Assembly: GCA_031430555.1 (NCBI GenBank) | Contig: JANPBQ010000155.1 | Coordinates: 1-5,363, forward strand | Reading direction: 5' to 3' | Origin: UKL13-2 sp031430555 | GTDB lineage: Bacteria > Pseudomonadota > Gammaproteobacteria > Burkholderiales > Usitatibacteraceae | DNA length: 5,363 bases | Part shown: piece by piece, positions 1 to 4,945 of the stretch | Position numbering within the stretch: the stretch's first letter is position 1 | Layout: every line of letters begins with the position of its first letter | Notes under the pieces: model-generated | What the model saw: the letters and a program-made list of their open reading frames with translations, nothing else | The model's database searches: none | Told to the model about the DNA's origin: nothing | Translations under genes and position numbers: made by a program

Positions 1-296
1 GCCACCAGCAAAATGGCGCTCGCGATCATGGTCGCCGAGAAACCGGAGGCGGGATCGCGCGCGCCCGCCAGCAGCGCCTGAATCGCCTGCGCACCGTTTC
101 GCCCAACCAGACCTTCCACTTGCGCGATGATCTCGCCTTGCGCGGCATCGGCCCCGAAAAAATAGCCGGCACCGGCAATGGCGAGAATCAGAATCGGTGC
201 CATTGAAAACAACGTATAAAAGGCCAGTGCCGCACCCTTGCTGCCGGCGCGATGATCGATCCACGCATTGAGTGACTGGATCAAAATCGCACGCAT
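1..296 (-). CDS. YihY/BrkB-type inner-membrane protein, N-terminal 98 codons (C-terminus beyond left edge)
   Basis: Translating the minus strand from the ATG at 296-294 gives an open frame to the edge, beginning MRAILIQSLNAWIDHRAGSK. A long hydrophobic stretch follows at about residues 22-49 (GAALAFYTLFSMAPILILAI). The pattern 'short amphipathic start, then K/R-G-AALAFYTLFSMAPIL' is the hallmark of the YihY/BrkB (formerly 'ribonuclease BN') family of polytopic inner-membrane proteins. Their molecular function is not settled. A second hydrophobic segment is starting where the window ends (SGFSATMIASAILLV). A Shine-Dalgarno AAGGGG (plus-strand 305-310) lies 8 bases before the start. The gene begins 32 bases after the dismutase stop on the same strand, so it is probably the third gene of the BON-dismutase operon. 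Family members are normally about 280-420 residues, so only the first quarter to third is visible. The family call is fairly sure; the role is not. Confidence 0.85.
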   Translation of the reverse strand, partial: MRAILIQSLNAWIDHRAGSKGAALAFYTLFSMAPILILAIAGAGYFFGADAAQGEIIAQVEGLVGRNGAQAIQALLAGARDPASGFSATMIASAILLV

Positions 297-304
297 GGCG
301 CGCA

Positions 305-310
305 CCCCTT
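305..310 (-). promoter_or_regulatory. Ribosome binding site of the YihY/BrkB-type gene
   Basis: Minus-strand AAGGGG sits 8 bases before the ATG at 296. It fixes the start of this edge-truncated gene and lies inside the 32-base gap after the dismutase stop. Confidence 0.6.
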
Positions 311-328
311 GCTAGAACATTGGCAAAT

Positions 329-1084
329 TTACGCTGCCACGGTGTTGACGGCGACGGGCGCCGGTGCACCACCCTCGGCTTCCCAACGCTCCTCGGCGGT
401 ATGATCGGACATGGCGAAGCGGCGCGAAACTTCCTGCCAGTTCACCACCGACCACCAGCCACGCAAATAATCCGGTCGGCGGTTTTCGTGTTTCAGGTAG
501 TAGGCGTGTTCCCAGACATCGTTCAGCAGCAGCGGAAAGCAGCCCTGCATCAAAGGGTGGTCGTGGCCCTGGGTGGTGAGAATTTCGAGGCACCCACCAT
601 CTTTTTGCGCGCGCGTGAGCCACACCCAGCCTGAACCGAACAATGTCGCCCCGGCCTTGTCGAATTTTTCCTTGAACCCGTCGAACGAACCAAAATCGTG
701 GGTGATCGCATCGGCGAGCGCGCCCGTCGGCTTGCTGCCACCCGCCACCGACGGCGGCGACATGGCCCGCCAAAACAGGCTGTGATTGACGTGTCCGCCG
801 GCGTTGTGATGCACCGCATCGCGGATTTTTTCGGGCAGCTTGTCGAGATTCAGCAACAGCCATAATGCGGTCTTCTGCTGAAATTCAGGCGACTTCGCCA
901 ACGCCTCGTTCAGTTTTTCCACATACGATGCGTGATGCTTGCCGTGGTGGAGCTGCATGGTGCGCAGATCGACATGCGGCTCCAGCGCAGCGGCGGCGAA
1001 TGGCAATGCGGGCAACTCGTGCCGCACAATGCCGCCCCCGGGACGCGGCAATCCATCGTCAACCGGGTTTGATGTTTCGCTCAT
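329..1084 (-). CDS. Superoxide dismutase, Fe/Mn family (possibly cambialistic)
   Basis: This enzyme converts superoxide to oxygen and hydrogen peroxide. The 251-residue product has the Fe/Mn-SOD layout: an N-terminal helical domain with LHHGKHHASYV (metal ligand H46, gateway Y54), then GGHVNHSLFW (ligand H101), and a C-terminal domain with DVWEHAYY (ligands D189 and H193) and the late motif VVNWQEV. The GGH before H101 is typical of Mn-type enzymes. The outer-sphere position that is Gln146 in E. coli SodA is His174 here (GHDHPLM, 15 residues before the ligand Asp), as in mycobacterial-type and cambialistic enzymes, so metal preference is open. Compared with the roughly 200-residue norm there is an extra N-terminal stretch of about 20 residues (domain start RHELPALPF) and a charged, Ala/Pro-rich tail after residue 225. 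No signal peptide is seen, so it is probably cytoplasmic. The ATG at 1084 lacks a clear Shine-Dalgarno. A GTG at codon 20 behind a G-rich stretch is an alternative start. It begins 14 bases after the BON gene and is probably translated from the same mRNA. Confidence 0.95.
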   Translation of the reverse strand: MSETSNPVDDGLPRPGGGIVRHELPALPFAAAALEPHVDLRTMQLHHGKHHASYVEKLNEALAKSPEFQQKTALWLLLNLDKLPEKIRDAVHHNAGGHVNHSLFWRAMSPPSVAGGSKPTGALADAITHDFGSFDGFKEKFDKAGATLFGSGWVWLTRAQKDGGCLEILTTQGHDHPLMQGCFPLLLNDVWEHAYYLKHENRRPDYLRGWWSVVNWQEVSRRFAMSDHTAEERWEAEGGAPAPVAVNTVAA

Positions 1085-1098
1085 AAAGGTATCGAGCG

Positions 1099-1410
1099 TT
1101 ACTTCAAGCGCATATCGTTTTTCACCGACATCACGCCCCGCACGCCGCGTGCCAACTCGGCCGCGCGATTGATGTCGGATTGTGAGTTCACGAAGCCGCT
1201 CATTTGCACGACACCTTTGAACGTTTCGACATTTATTTCCGCCGATTTCAGACCCGGCTCATCCAGAATGCGTGCTTTGACTTTGGCGGTGATGACAGTG
1301 TCATCGATATATTCGCCGGTACCTTCGTGCTTCGAGGTCGATGCGCAACCCAGCATGAACATCATGGTGACGGCTGCAGCAAAAGCGGAAATGCGTTTGA
1401 ACGTATTCAT
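1099..1410 (-). CDS. BON-domain lipoprotein, putative envelope-stress protein
   Basis: This is a 103-residue secreted lipoprotein. Residues 1-21 form a signal peptide (basic NTFKR, hydrophobic AFAAAVTMMFML) ending in the lipobox MLGC, so Cys22 would be lipidated. Ala at +2 predicts sorting to the outer membrane rather than retention at the inner one. Residues about 34-103 form a single BON domain: DDTVITAKVKARILDEPGLK, then INVETFKGVVQMSGFVNS, then RAAELARGVRGVMSVKNDM. BON domains (OsmY, DolP/YraP) are thought to bind phospholipid or other envelope surfaces. The usual proteins of this type carry two domains, while single-domain lipoproteins like this one are common in Betaproteobacteria. A Shine-Dalgarno CTGGAG (plus 1420-1425) lies 9 bases before the ATG. 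It heads the tight run BON, dismutase, YihY. Family call sure; exact role inferred from context. Confidence 0.9.
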   Translation of the reverse strand: MNTFKRISAFAAAVTMMFMLGCASTSKHEGTGEYIDDTVITAKVKARILDEPGLKSAEINVETFKGVVQMSGFVNSQSDINRAAELARGVRGVMSVKNDMRLK

Positions 1411-1579
1411 ATTCGTATTCTCCAGTTATAAAAAAAGTCAATTGATGCGAATGCGTTCATTGCGACAAGCACTTTGCATCGTGATCAAGACTACCGGTCA
1501 ATGGATTCACGGTCTGTGCGTTGGCGTACACATGCGAAATCAGTTTCGGAATCGACGCGAAGTACGATTTGCGCGCCGC
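1411..1579. other. Intergenic gap between the DUF3096-type and BON genes
   Basis: This 169-base non-coding stretch is the likely promoter region for the BON-dismutase-YihY operon, read on the minus strand. It contains two inverted TTGAT-N4-ATGC sites with centres 33 bases apart (1442-1454 and 1476-1488). I found no convincing -10/-35 pair. A TTGACC (minus strand, 1501-1496) has no good partner. Confidence 0.4.
1419..1425 (-). promoter_or_regulatory. Ribosome binding site of the BON lipoprotein gene
   Basis: Minus-strand CTGGAGA is placed 9 bases ahead of the ATG at 1410. It supports this start, which is also required to keep the signal peptide. A TATAAC just upstream is too close to the Shine-Dalgarno to be the -10 of this gene. 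Confidence 0.6.
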
Positions 1580-1735
1580 TCAGCGCATATGTAAACCGCC
1601 CGCGCCAAACAGGCCCAGCACACCAATGGCGATTAGATAAATGGCGACAATGTAGTTGAGCAGTTTGGGCATGATGAGTATGAGGATGCCGGCGAGAAGC
1701 GCCATGAGTGGGCCGATGCTGACGTTCAGATTCAT
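1580..1735 (-). CDS. Small two-helix membrane protein, DUF3096 type
   Basis: This is a 51-residue, very hydrophobic protein. Two membrane segments, about residues 8-22 (GPLMALLAGILILIM) and 27-44 (NYIVAIYLIAIGVLGLFG), are joined by the short turn PKLL. The pattern 'APL-ALIAGILILIMP-LLNYIVAIYLI-IG-LGL' is what I recall as the DUF3096 family, small inner-membrane proteins of unknown function. The frame is open further upstream to 1945, but the ATG at 1735 is the real start: it has a strong AAGGAAA Shine-Dalgarno at the right distance, and the upstream translation is not protein-like. It lies 65 bases after the 94-residue hypothetical gene and 169 bases before the BON gene on the same strand. 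Such proteins are often found near stress genes, which fits the BON and dismutase neighbours. Confidence 0.85.
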   Translation of the reverse strand: MNLNVSIGPLMALLAGILILIMPKLLNYIVAIYLIAIGVLGLFGAGGLHMR

Positions 1736-1740
1736 GTTGA

Positions 1741-1747
1741 TTTCCTT
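1741..1747 (-). promoter_or_regulatory. Ribosome binding site deciding the DUF3096-type start
   Basis: Minus-strand AAGGAAA ends 5 bases before the ATG at 1735. It selects the 51-residue product over the 121-residue open frame that begins at 1945. Confidence 0.75.
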
Positions 1748-1800
1748 GCGGGTTGTGTGTGAAGGCGCGACGGTTATCGGCGCGGTCTTGGGGGAAACTT

Positions 1801-2085
1801 CTACGCTGTCGCGCTCAATGCGGGGCGTTTCCTTACGGTCTTGTTCGCAAGTTTCGGACGATCTGCCACGCGTGGAGCTTTTCCCGGCGGCATATAGGGC
1901 TGTCCGGTCGGCGGCGGTGCCGCCATGACGGCGCGGACAACGCACGGCAACGGCGCTGCGCCAGAGTCAGTTGCTTGCTCTTCACCCTGCGCGCTGACGA
2001 TGGCGCTTTTCCGCGTTGCCGCCGAGGCGCTTTTGCGCGGCGATTTTGTCGCAGCCGCACGATCGAGTGATTTCGCGTTTGCCAT
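1801..2085 (-). CDS. Hypothetical Ala/Pro/Lys-rich basic protein, 94 residues
   Basis: I do not recognise this protein. The ATG at 2085 is preceded by an excellent Shine-Dalgarno (AAAGGGG, 7-base spacing), which is the main reason to believe the gene. The product starts MANAKSLDRAAATKSPRKSA. It is rich in Ala, Ser, Lys and Arg in the first 30 residues, then has a Pro-rich middle (MAAPPPTGQPYMPPGKAP) and a basic end (VADRPKLANKTVRKRPA). No signal peptide, membrane helix or catalytic motif is visible, and it is probably mostly disordered. The basic, Ala/Lys-rich start recalls histone-H1-like or other nucleic-acid-binding tails, but that is only a compositional likeness. The codons favour G/C in the third position more than the upstream part of the same frame (2086-2304), supporting this start. 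It is upstream of, and co-directional with, the DUF3096-type gene. Confidence 0.6.
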   Translation of the reverse strand: MANAKSLDRAAATKSPRKSASAATRKSAIVSAQGEEQATDSGAAPLPCVVRAVMAAPPPTGQPYMPPGKAPRVADRPKLANKTVRKRPALSATA

Positions 2086-2092
2086 CGGAATA

Positions 2093-2099
2093 CCCCTTT
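2093..2099 (-). promoter_or_regulatory. Ribosome binding site deciding the start of the 94-residue hypothetical gene
   Basis: Minus-strand AAAGGGG lies 7 bases before the ATG at 2085. The frame stays open to 2304, but no start there has a comparable site. Confidence 0.7.
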
Positions 2100-2172
2100 G
2101 CATGGATACAGGATCGCGGATCGAAACGTCGCGCGACCCGGCAAAGAATAGGCCCACCGAACGTTCGCTTCC

Positions 2173-2252
2173 GTGCGGTAGAACACATTCGACCGCGCAT
2201 TGCGGACAAATAAATTGGATCGCGCAATGTGCGGTAACAGACTGACCGCGCA
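2173..2252. promoter_or_regulatory. Structured divergent intergenic region: 12-bp dyad within imperfect direct repeats
   Basis: Two copies of a composite element occur: GTGCGGTA, a 10- or 7-base spacer, then GACCGCGCA (2173-2199 and 2229-2252). Between and overlapping them is a dyad, CCGCGCATTGCG (2193-2204) facing CGCAATGTGCGG (2223-2234), with an 18-base AT-richer spacer. The single non-match would be a G-U pair in a plus-strand transcript, so a full 12-bp stem is possible in the leader of the PAS-hydrolase mRNA. The region sits between divergent genes (minus gene starts 2085, plus gene about 2304-2334), where promoters and operators are expected. I could not identify convincing -35/-10 boxes. 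The repeats are seen directly; the regulatory role is inferred. Confidence 0.4.
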
Positions 2253-2333
2253 GCGCGAATCCTTGATTCTGTCGATCCGACTCTTTCATCATGAGGCCGC
2301 GCAATTTCGTCCCCTAAACCGATTCAGGTCATT

Positions 2334-2693
2334 TTGGCGCGGCAGTTGGCCGATAGCCTGGCCATGCCCATCCTCATCGTCGATACCGAGGAGACGCTGA
2401 TCTATTACAACGAGTCGGCCGAGGGAATTCTCGGCCAGCATTTCGACGAAACGGGCGAGATGGTCGCCGACGAGTGGACCAGCCTGTTCGCCGTTGCCGA
2501 CGAGGCGCGCCGCCCGATCGACAAAAAGGTGCGGCCGTTGATGATGGCGCTGTCCGAACGAAAGCCCCATTCGCGCACTCTGTGGCTGCGCGGCGCGAAA
2601 CATGAGTGGCAACACGTCAATATCACCGCACTGCCATTGATGGGCGATGGCGGGCAGTTTTTCGGCGCAATGATGATTTTCTGGAAAATCTGA
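2334..2693 (+). CDS. Stand-alone PAS-domain sensor protein (start uncertain)
   Basis: The product is a single PAS domain with nothing else attached. After ARQLADSLAMPILIVDTEET come IYYNESAEGILG (the PAS-core 'N-A-E-ILG' segment, about residues 24-34), a charged central part, then the beta strands LWLRGAKHEWQHVNITALPL and FFGAMMIFWKI, which close the sheet. PAS domains bind ligands, heme or flavin, or mediate partner contacts; none of these can be told here. The coordinates use a TTG start with only a weak CAGG upstream. The same frame is open from 2295, and PKPIQVILARQLA just upstream looks like part of the domain's first helix. An ATT at 2304, 7 bases after TGAGG, is therefore a serious alternative giving 129 residues; ATG at 2363 would cut the fold. 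Its stop is one base from the ATG of the hydrolase gene, so the two are translationally coupled and probably work together. Confidence 0.8.
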   Translation: MARQLADSLAMPILIVDTEETLIYYNESAEGILGQHFDETGEMVADEWTSLFAVADEARRPIDKKVRPLMMALSERKPHSRTLWLRGAKHEWQHVNITALPLMGDGGQFFGAMMIFWKI

Positions 2694-2694
2694 C

Positions 2695-3537
2695 ATGCAA
2701 GTCACCCTGTGGGGCACCCGCGGTTCGCTGGCGACCCCCGGTCCGGAAACAGCCCGCTACGGCGGCAACACCTCATGCGTCGGCGTGTACGGACGCGATG
2801 GCACGATGTTGATATTGGATGCGGGCACCGGCATTCGGCGCCTCGCGAAAACCATTCCCGATACCGTGCGACGCATCGACATTTTGCTCACCCACCTGCA
2901 CATGGATCACATTCAGGGGTTGGGGTTTTTCGAACCGCTACATCGTGCCGATATGGAAGTGCATATCTGGGGCCCGCCGAGCGCGGCGCAGAATCTGCAG
3001 GCGCGACTCAAGCGCTATCTGTCACCCCCGTTGTTCCCGGTGCGCTTGAGCGAACTGGCCTGCCGGCTGATATTTCATGATGAGCCGCGCACGGACGCCG
3101 ATATCGGCGAATTTCGCGTGTCCTCGGCGCTGGTCTGTCATCCCGGCCCGACGCTGGGCTATCGAATCGTCTCACCGCGCGGACGCGTGCTCACCTACCT
3201 GCCCGATCACGAACCCGCCTTGGGGGCCTCGCGTTTTCCGTCGCTGCCGCGCGAATGGACTTCCGGCGGGACGTTGGCGCGCGATGCGGATCTGTTGATT
3301 CACGACAGTCAATACAGCGCGGGCGAATATGCCTGCCACTGCGGCTGGGGGCATAGCTCGCTCAATCAGGCGCTCGATTTCGGCACCTTGACGGGCGTAA
3401 AGCGCCTCGTGCCGTTTCATCATGATCCCGATCATACCGATGCCGATCTGGACACACTGTTGCATGAAGCGATCGACGCGACCAAGCCGACCTATACGGT
3501 GACGCCTGGCATTGAAGGAACGGTATTTGAGTTGTAG
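2695..3537 (+). CDS. Metallo-beta-lactamase-fold hydrolase, phosphodiesterase/RNase Z-like
   Basis: This is a 280-residue MBL-fold enzyme. It begins with the strand and loop WGTRGSLATPGPETARYGGN (residues 6-25), typical of the RNase Z/PhnP/cyclic-nucleotide phosphodiesterase branch. The metal-binding set is complete: THLHMDH (H67, H69, D71, H72), CHPG (H149), HDSQY (bridging D204) and PFHHDP (H242), plus GHSS (H220), which matches the catalytic-histidine motif of RNase Z relatives. There is no long exosite arm as in true tRNase Z and no signal peptide, so a cytoplasmic phosphodiester hydrolase with two metal ions is the likeliest reading. The substrate is unknown. DAGTGIRRL (42-50) is the usual second strand of this group. 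The ATG is one base after the PAS stop, with a weak GGA nearby, consistent with coupled translation. The PAS protein may sense a signal that controls this enzyme, but that is inference. A di-iron redox function is an alternative. Confidence 0.93.
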   Translation: MQVTLWGTRGSLATPGPETARYGGNTSCVGVYGRDGTMLILDAGTGIRRLAKTIPDTVRRIDILLTHLHMDHIQGLGFFEPLHRADMEVHIWGPPSAAQNLQARLKRYLSPPLFPVRLSELACRLIFHDEPRTDADIGEFRVSSALVCHPGPTLGYRIVSPRGRVLTYLPDHEPALGASRFPSLPREWTSGGTLARDADLLIHDSQYSAGEYACHCGWGHSSLNQALDFGTLTGVKRLVPFHHDPDHTDADLDTLLHEAIDATKPTYTVTPGIEGTVFEL

Positions 3538-3625
3538 GCGCGCCGCGTGTGTGCGTTGCCGAACCGACACCCTTCCGCACGAAGTGCAAGATCAATCCCA
3601 ATACTGTGCGTATCGCCAAAAACAA

Positions 3626-3693
3626 CCCGTTCGCCCTGAGCCTGTCGAAGGTCCTCGTGCATCCAGCCCTTCGACAGGCTCAGGGCGAACGGG
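3626..3693. repeat. Perfect 26-bp inverted repeat, interspersed GAGCCTGTCGAAGG type
   Basis: The left arm 3626-3651 (core GCCCTGAGCCTGTCGAAGG) and right arm 3668-3693 (core CCTTCGACAGGCTCAGGGC) are exact reverse complements over 26 bases, with a 16-base loop at 3652-3667. From general knowledge this palindrome is a very common interspersed element in many high-GC proteobacterial genomes. It often creates spurious peptides such as ALSLSK, RPEPVEG and LRQAQGER when translated, and all three occur here in the overlapping frames. It may be a REP-like element moved by a RAYT-type transposase, though none is in the window. Lying 88 bases after the hydrolase stop, it would form a very stable hairpin in mRNA and could attenuate transcription or protect the 3' end; no T-run follows, so it is not a standard terminator. 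Confidence 0.9.
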
Positions 3694-3754
3694 GAACAAA
3701 CGAACAGTGTGGGGTCATCACCCATTACTCACCCGTCATTGAGCAAATCGGCAA

Positions 3755-3761
3755 AAGAGGA
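3755..3761 (+). promoter_or_regulatory. Ribosome binding site deciding the REC-PAS-PAS start
   Basis: AAGAGGA lies with its GAGG core 7 bases before the ATG at 3768. It selects the 384-residue product over the 457-residue open frame that begins at 3549 and would translate the inverted repeat. Confidence 0.85.
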
Positions 3762-3767
3762 AAAGTC

Positions 3768-4922
3768 ATGTTGGTCACGCCCCCGGATGTTCTCGCCGCA
3801 AAAATTCTCATCGTCGATGATCGGGAATCCAACGTTCTTCTGCTCAAGCAAATGCTGAGTCAGGCGGGCTATCTCCATGTTGCCTCGACGATGGATCCGC
3901 GCGAAGTCTGCGGCCTGCATCGCGAGCACGACTATGATCTGATACTGCTCGATCTGCAGATGCCCGGCATGGATGGTTTCGAGGTGCTGGAAGGCCTCAA
4001 GGCGATCGAAAAAAACAGCTATTGTTCGGTGCTCGCGATTACCGCCGCGCCGAACCTGAGATTGCGCGCCCTGTGGACCGGCGCCATGGATTTTGTCAGC
4101 AAACCATTCGATGTGGTCGAGCTCAAAACACGCATTCATAACATTCTGGAAGTGCGGCTGTTGTACAAAAAGCTGGAGAACGTCAATCACGACCTGGAGG
4201 CGATGGTGCAAAGCCGGACCGCCGAGCTGCGCGCCAGCGAAGCGCGATTTCGCAGCCTGACCGAGCTCGCCTCCGATTGGTACTGGCAACAGGATGCGCG
4301 CGGCGCGTTTACCGAAGTATCCGGTGCCGCACCGGAAATGCGCGGCATGGGCCTTGAGGGCGCGGCCAACGATAGCGAACGCGAGGCACTTGCCGAAAAT
4401 GTGGCGCTCAGGAGACCGTTCGTGGATTTTGCCTATCGCCGCACCAATGCCGATGGGTCGAACAGTTTTCTAGAGGTCAGTGGTGAACCGACTTTCGATG
4501 GGTCCGGGCACTTTACCGGCTACCGCGGTGTCGGCTCAGATGTTACCGAGCGCACCCGCGTCCAACTGGACGCGCGGCGTTTTAGGCTTGCCGCCGATAC
4601 CATGCGCGATGCGATTCTGCTGTTCTCGCGGGCGGGCATGAATATCATCGATGTCAACGACACCGCATGCCGGATGTTCGGATACACGCGAAATCAATTG
4701 CTGATGCTGGATCCGGCCGATCTGGGGGCCGGTTCGCGTGCGGAACTCGAACAACAATTTGATCGGATTATCGTCGGCGAGTTTGCGAATGACTTCCATC
4801 CGTTCCAACTTCGGCGCATGAATGCGTCGACATTCCCGGCGGAAGTGCAATGGCGCGCGCAGGAATCGTATGACGGCGGAACACTGGTGATGGTGATTTG
4901 CGATATGAGTCGGCGAAACTGA
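3768..4922 (+). CDS. Response regulator with REC, coiled linker and two PAS domains, no output domain
   Basis: This is a 384-residue signalling protein. The receiver domain (about residues 11-128) has the full phosphorylation site: acidic D17-D18 (ILIVDD), phospho-acceptor D62 (LLDLQMPGMDG), T92 (ITA) and K112 (SKPF). A charged helical linker (about 130-158, LLYKKLENVNHDLEAMVQSR) follows and probably forms a coiled coil. PAS1 spans about 158-262 (FRSLTELASDWYWQQDARGA to GYRGVGSDVTER) and PAS2 about 270-380 (RFRLAADTMRDAILLFSRAG to VMVICDMSRRN). The chain then stops. Proteins of this layout usually continue into GGDEF, EAL or histidine-kinase domains; none is present, and the convergent gene leaves only 23 bases after the stop. 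It may act by binding a partner, or be a shortened relative of a cyclic-di-GMP enzyme or kinase. The start is set by a strong Shine-Dalgarno and gives a receiver domain of normal N-terminal length. It is separated from the PAS-hydrolase pair by 230 bases, so it probably has its own promoter. Confidence 0.92.
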   Translation: MLVTPPDVLAAKILIVDDRESNVLLLKQMLSQAGYLHVASTMDPREVCGLHREHDYDLILLDLQMPGMDGFEVLEGLKAIEKNSYCSVLAITAAPNLRLRALWTGAMDFVSKPFDVVELKTRIHNILEVRLLYKKLENVNHDLEAMVQSRTAELRASEARFRSLTELASDWYWQQDARGAFTEVSGAAPEMRGMGLEGAANDSEREALAENVALRRPFVDFAYRRTNADGSNSFLEVSGEPTFDGSGHFTGYRGVGSDVTERTRVQLDARRFRLAADTMRDAILLFSRAGMNIIDVNDTACRMFGYTRNQLLMLDPADLGAGSRAELEQQFDRIIVGEFANDFHPFQLRRMNASTFPAEVQWRAQESYDGGTLVMVICDMSRRN

Positions 4923-4945
4923 CGGAAATTCGGAAATCGCGGTGG

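Noticed and set aside
272..1172. Open frames on both strands overlapping the dismutase, including a 183-residue one
   Set aside because: They are shadows of a clear dismutase gene in a GC-rich sequence and show no domain features.
1411..1501. Promoter for the BON gene using TTGACC (minus strand 1501-1496) or TATAAC near 1430
   Set aside because: TTGACC has no acceptable -10 at 16-18 bases, and the TATAAC lies so close to the start codon that the transcript would lack the ribosome binding site.
1736..1945. Longer form of the DUF3096-type protein
   Set aside because: The upstream translation overlaps the end of the preceding gene, is not protein-like, and the AAGGAAA site fits the ATG at 1735.
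2086..2304. N-terminal extension of the 94-residue hypothetical protein (frame open to 2304, with several Cys residues including CPQC)
   Set aside because: The third-position GC bias is weaker here than in the downstream part, no ribosome binding site precedes the possible starts, and the strong site at 2093-2099 marks 2085 as the start.
3172..3725. Minus-strand open frames across the end of the hydrolase gene and the inverted repeat
   Set aside because: They are antisense to a well-supported gene, or consist of translated repeat (ALSLSKG, LRQAQGER).
4923..4945. Possible bidirectional terminator between the two convergent genes
   Set aside because: The 23-base gap has no GC-rich hairpin followed by a T-run on either strand.
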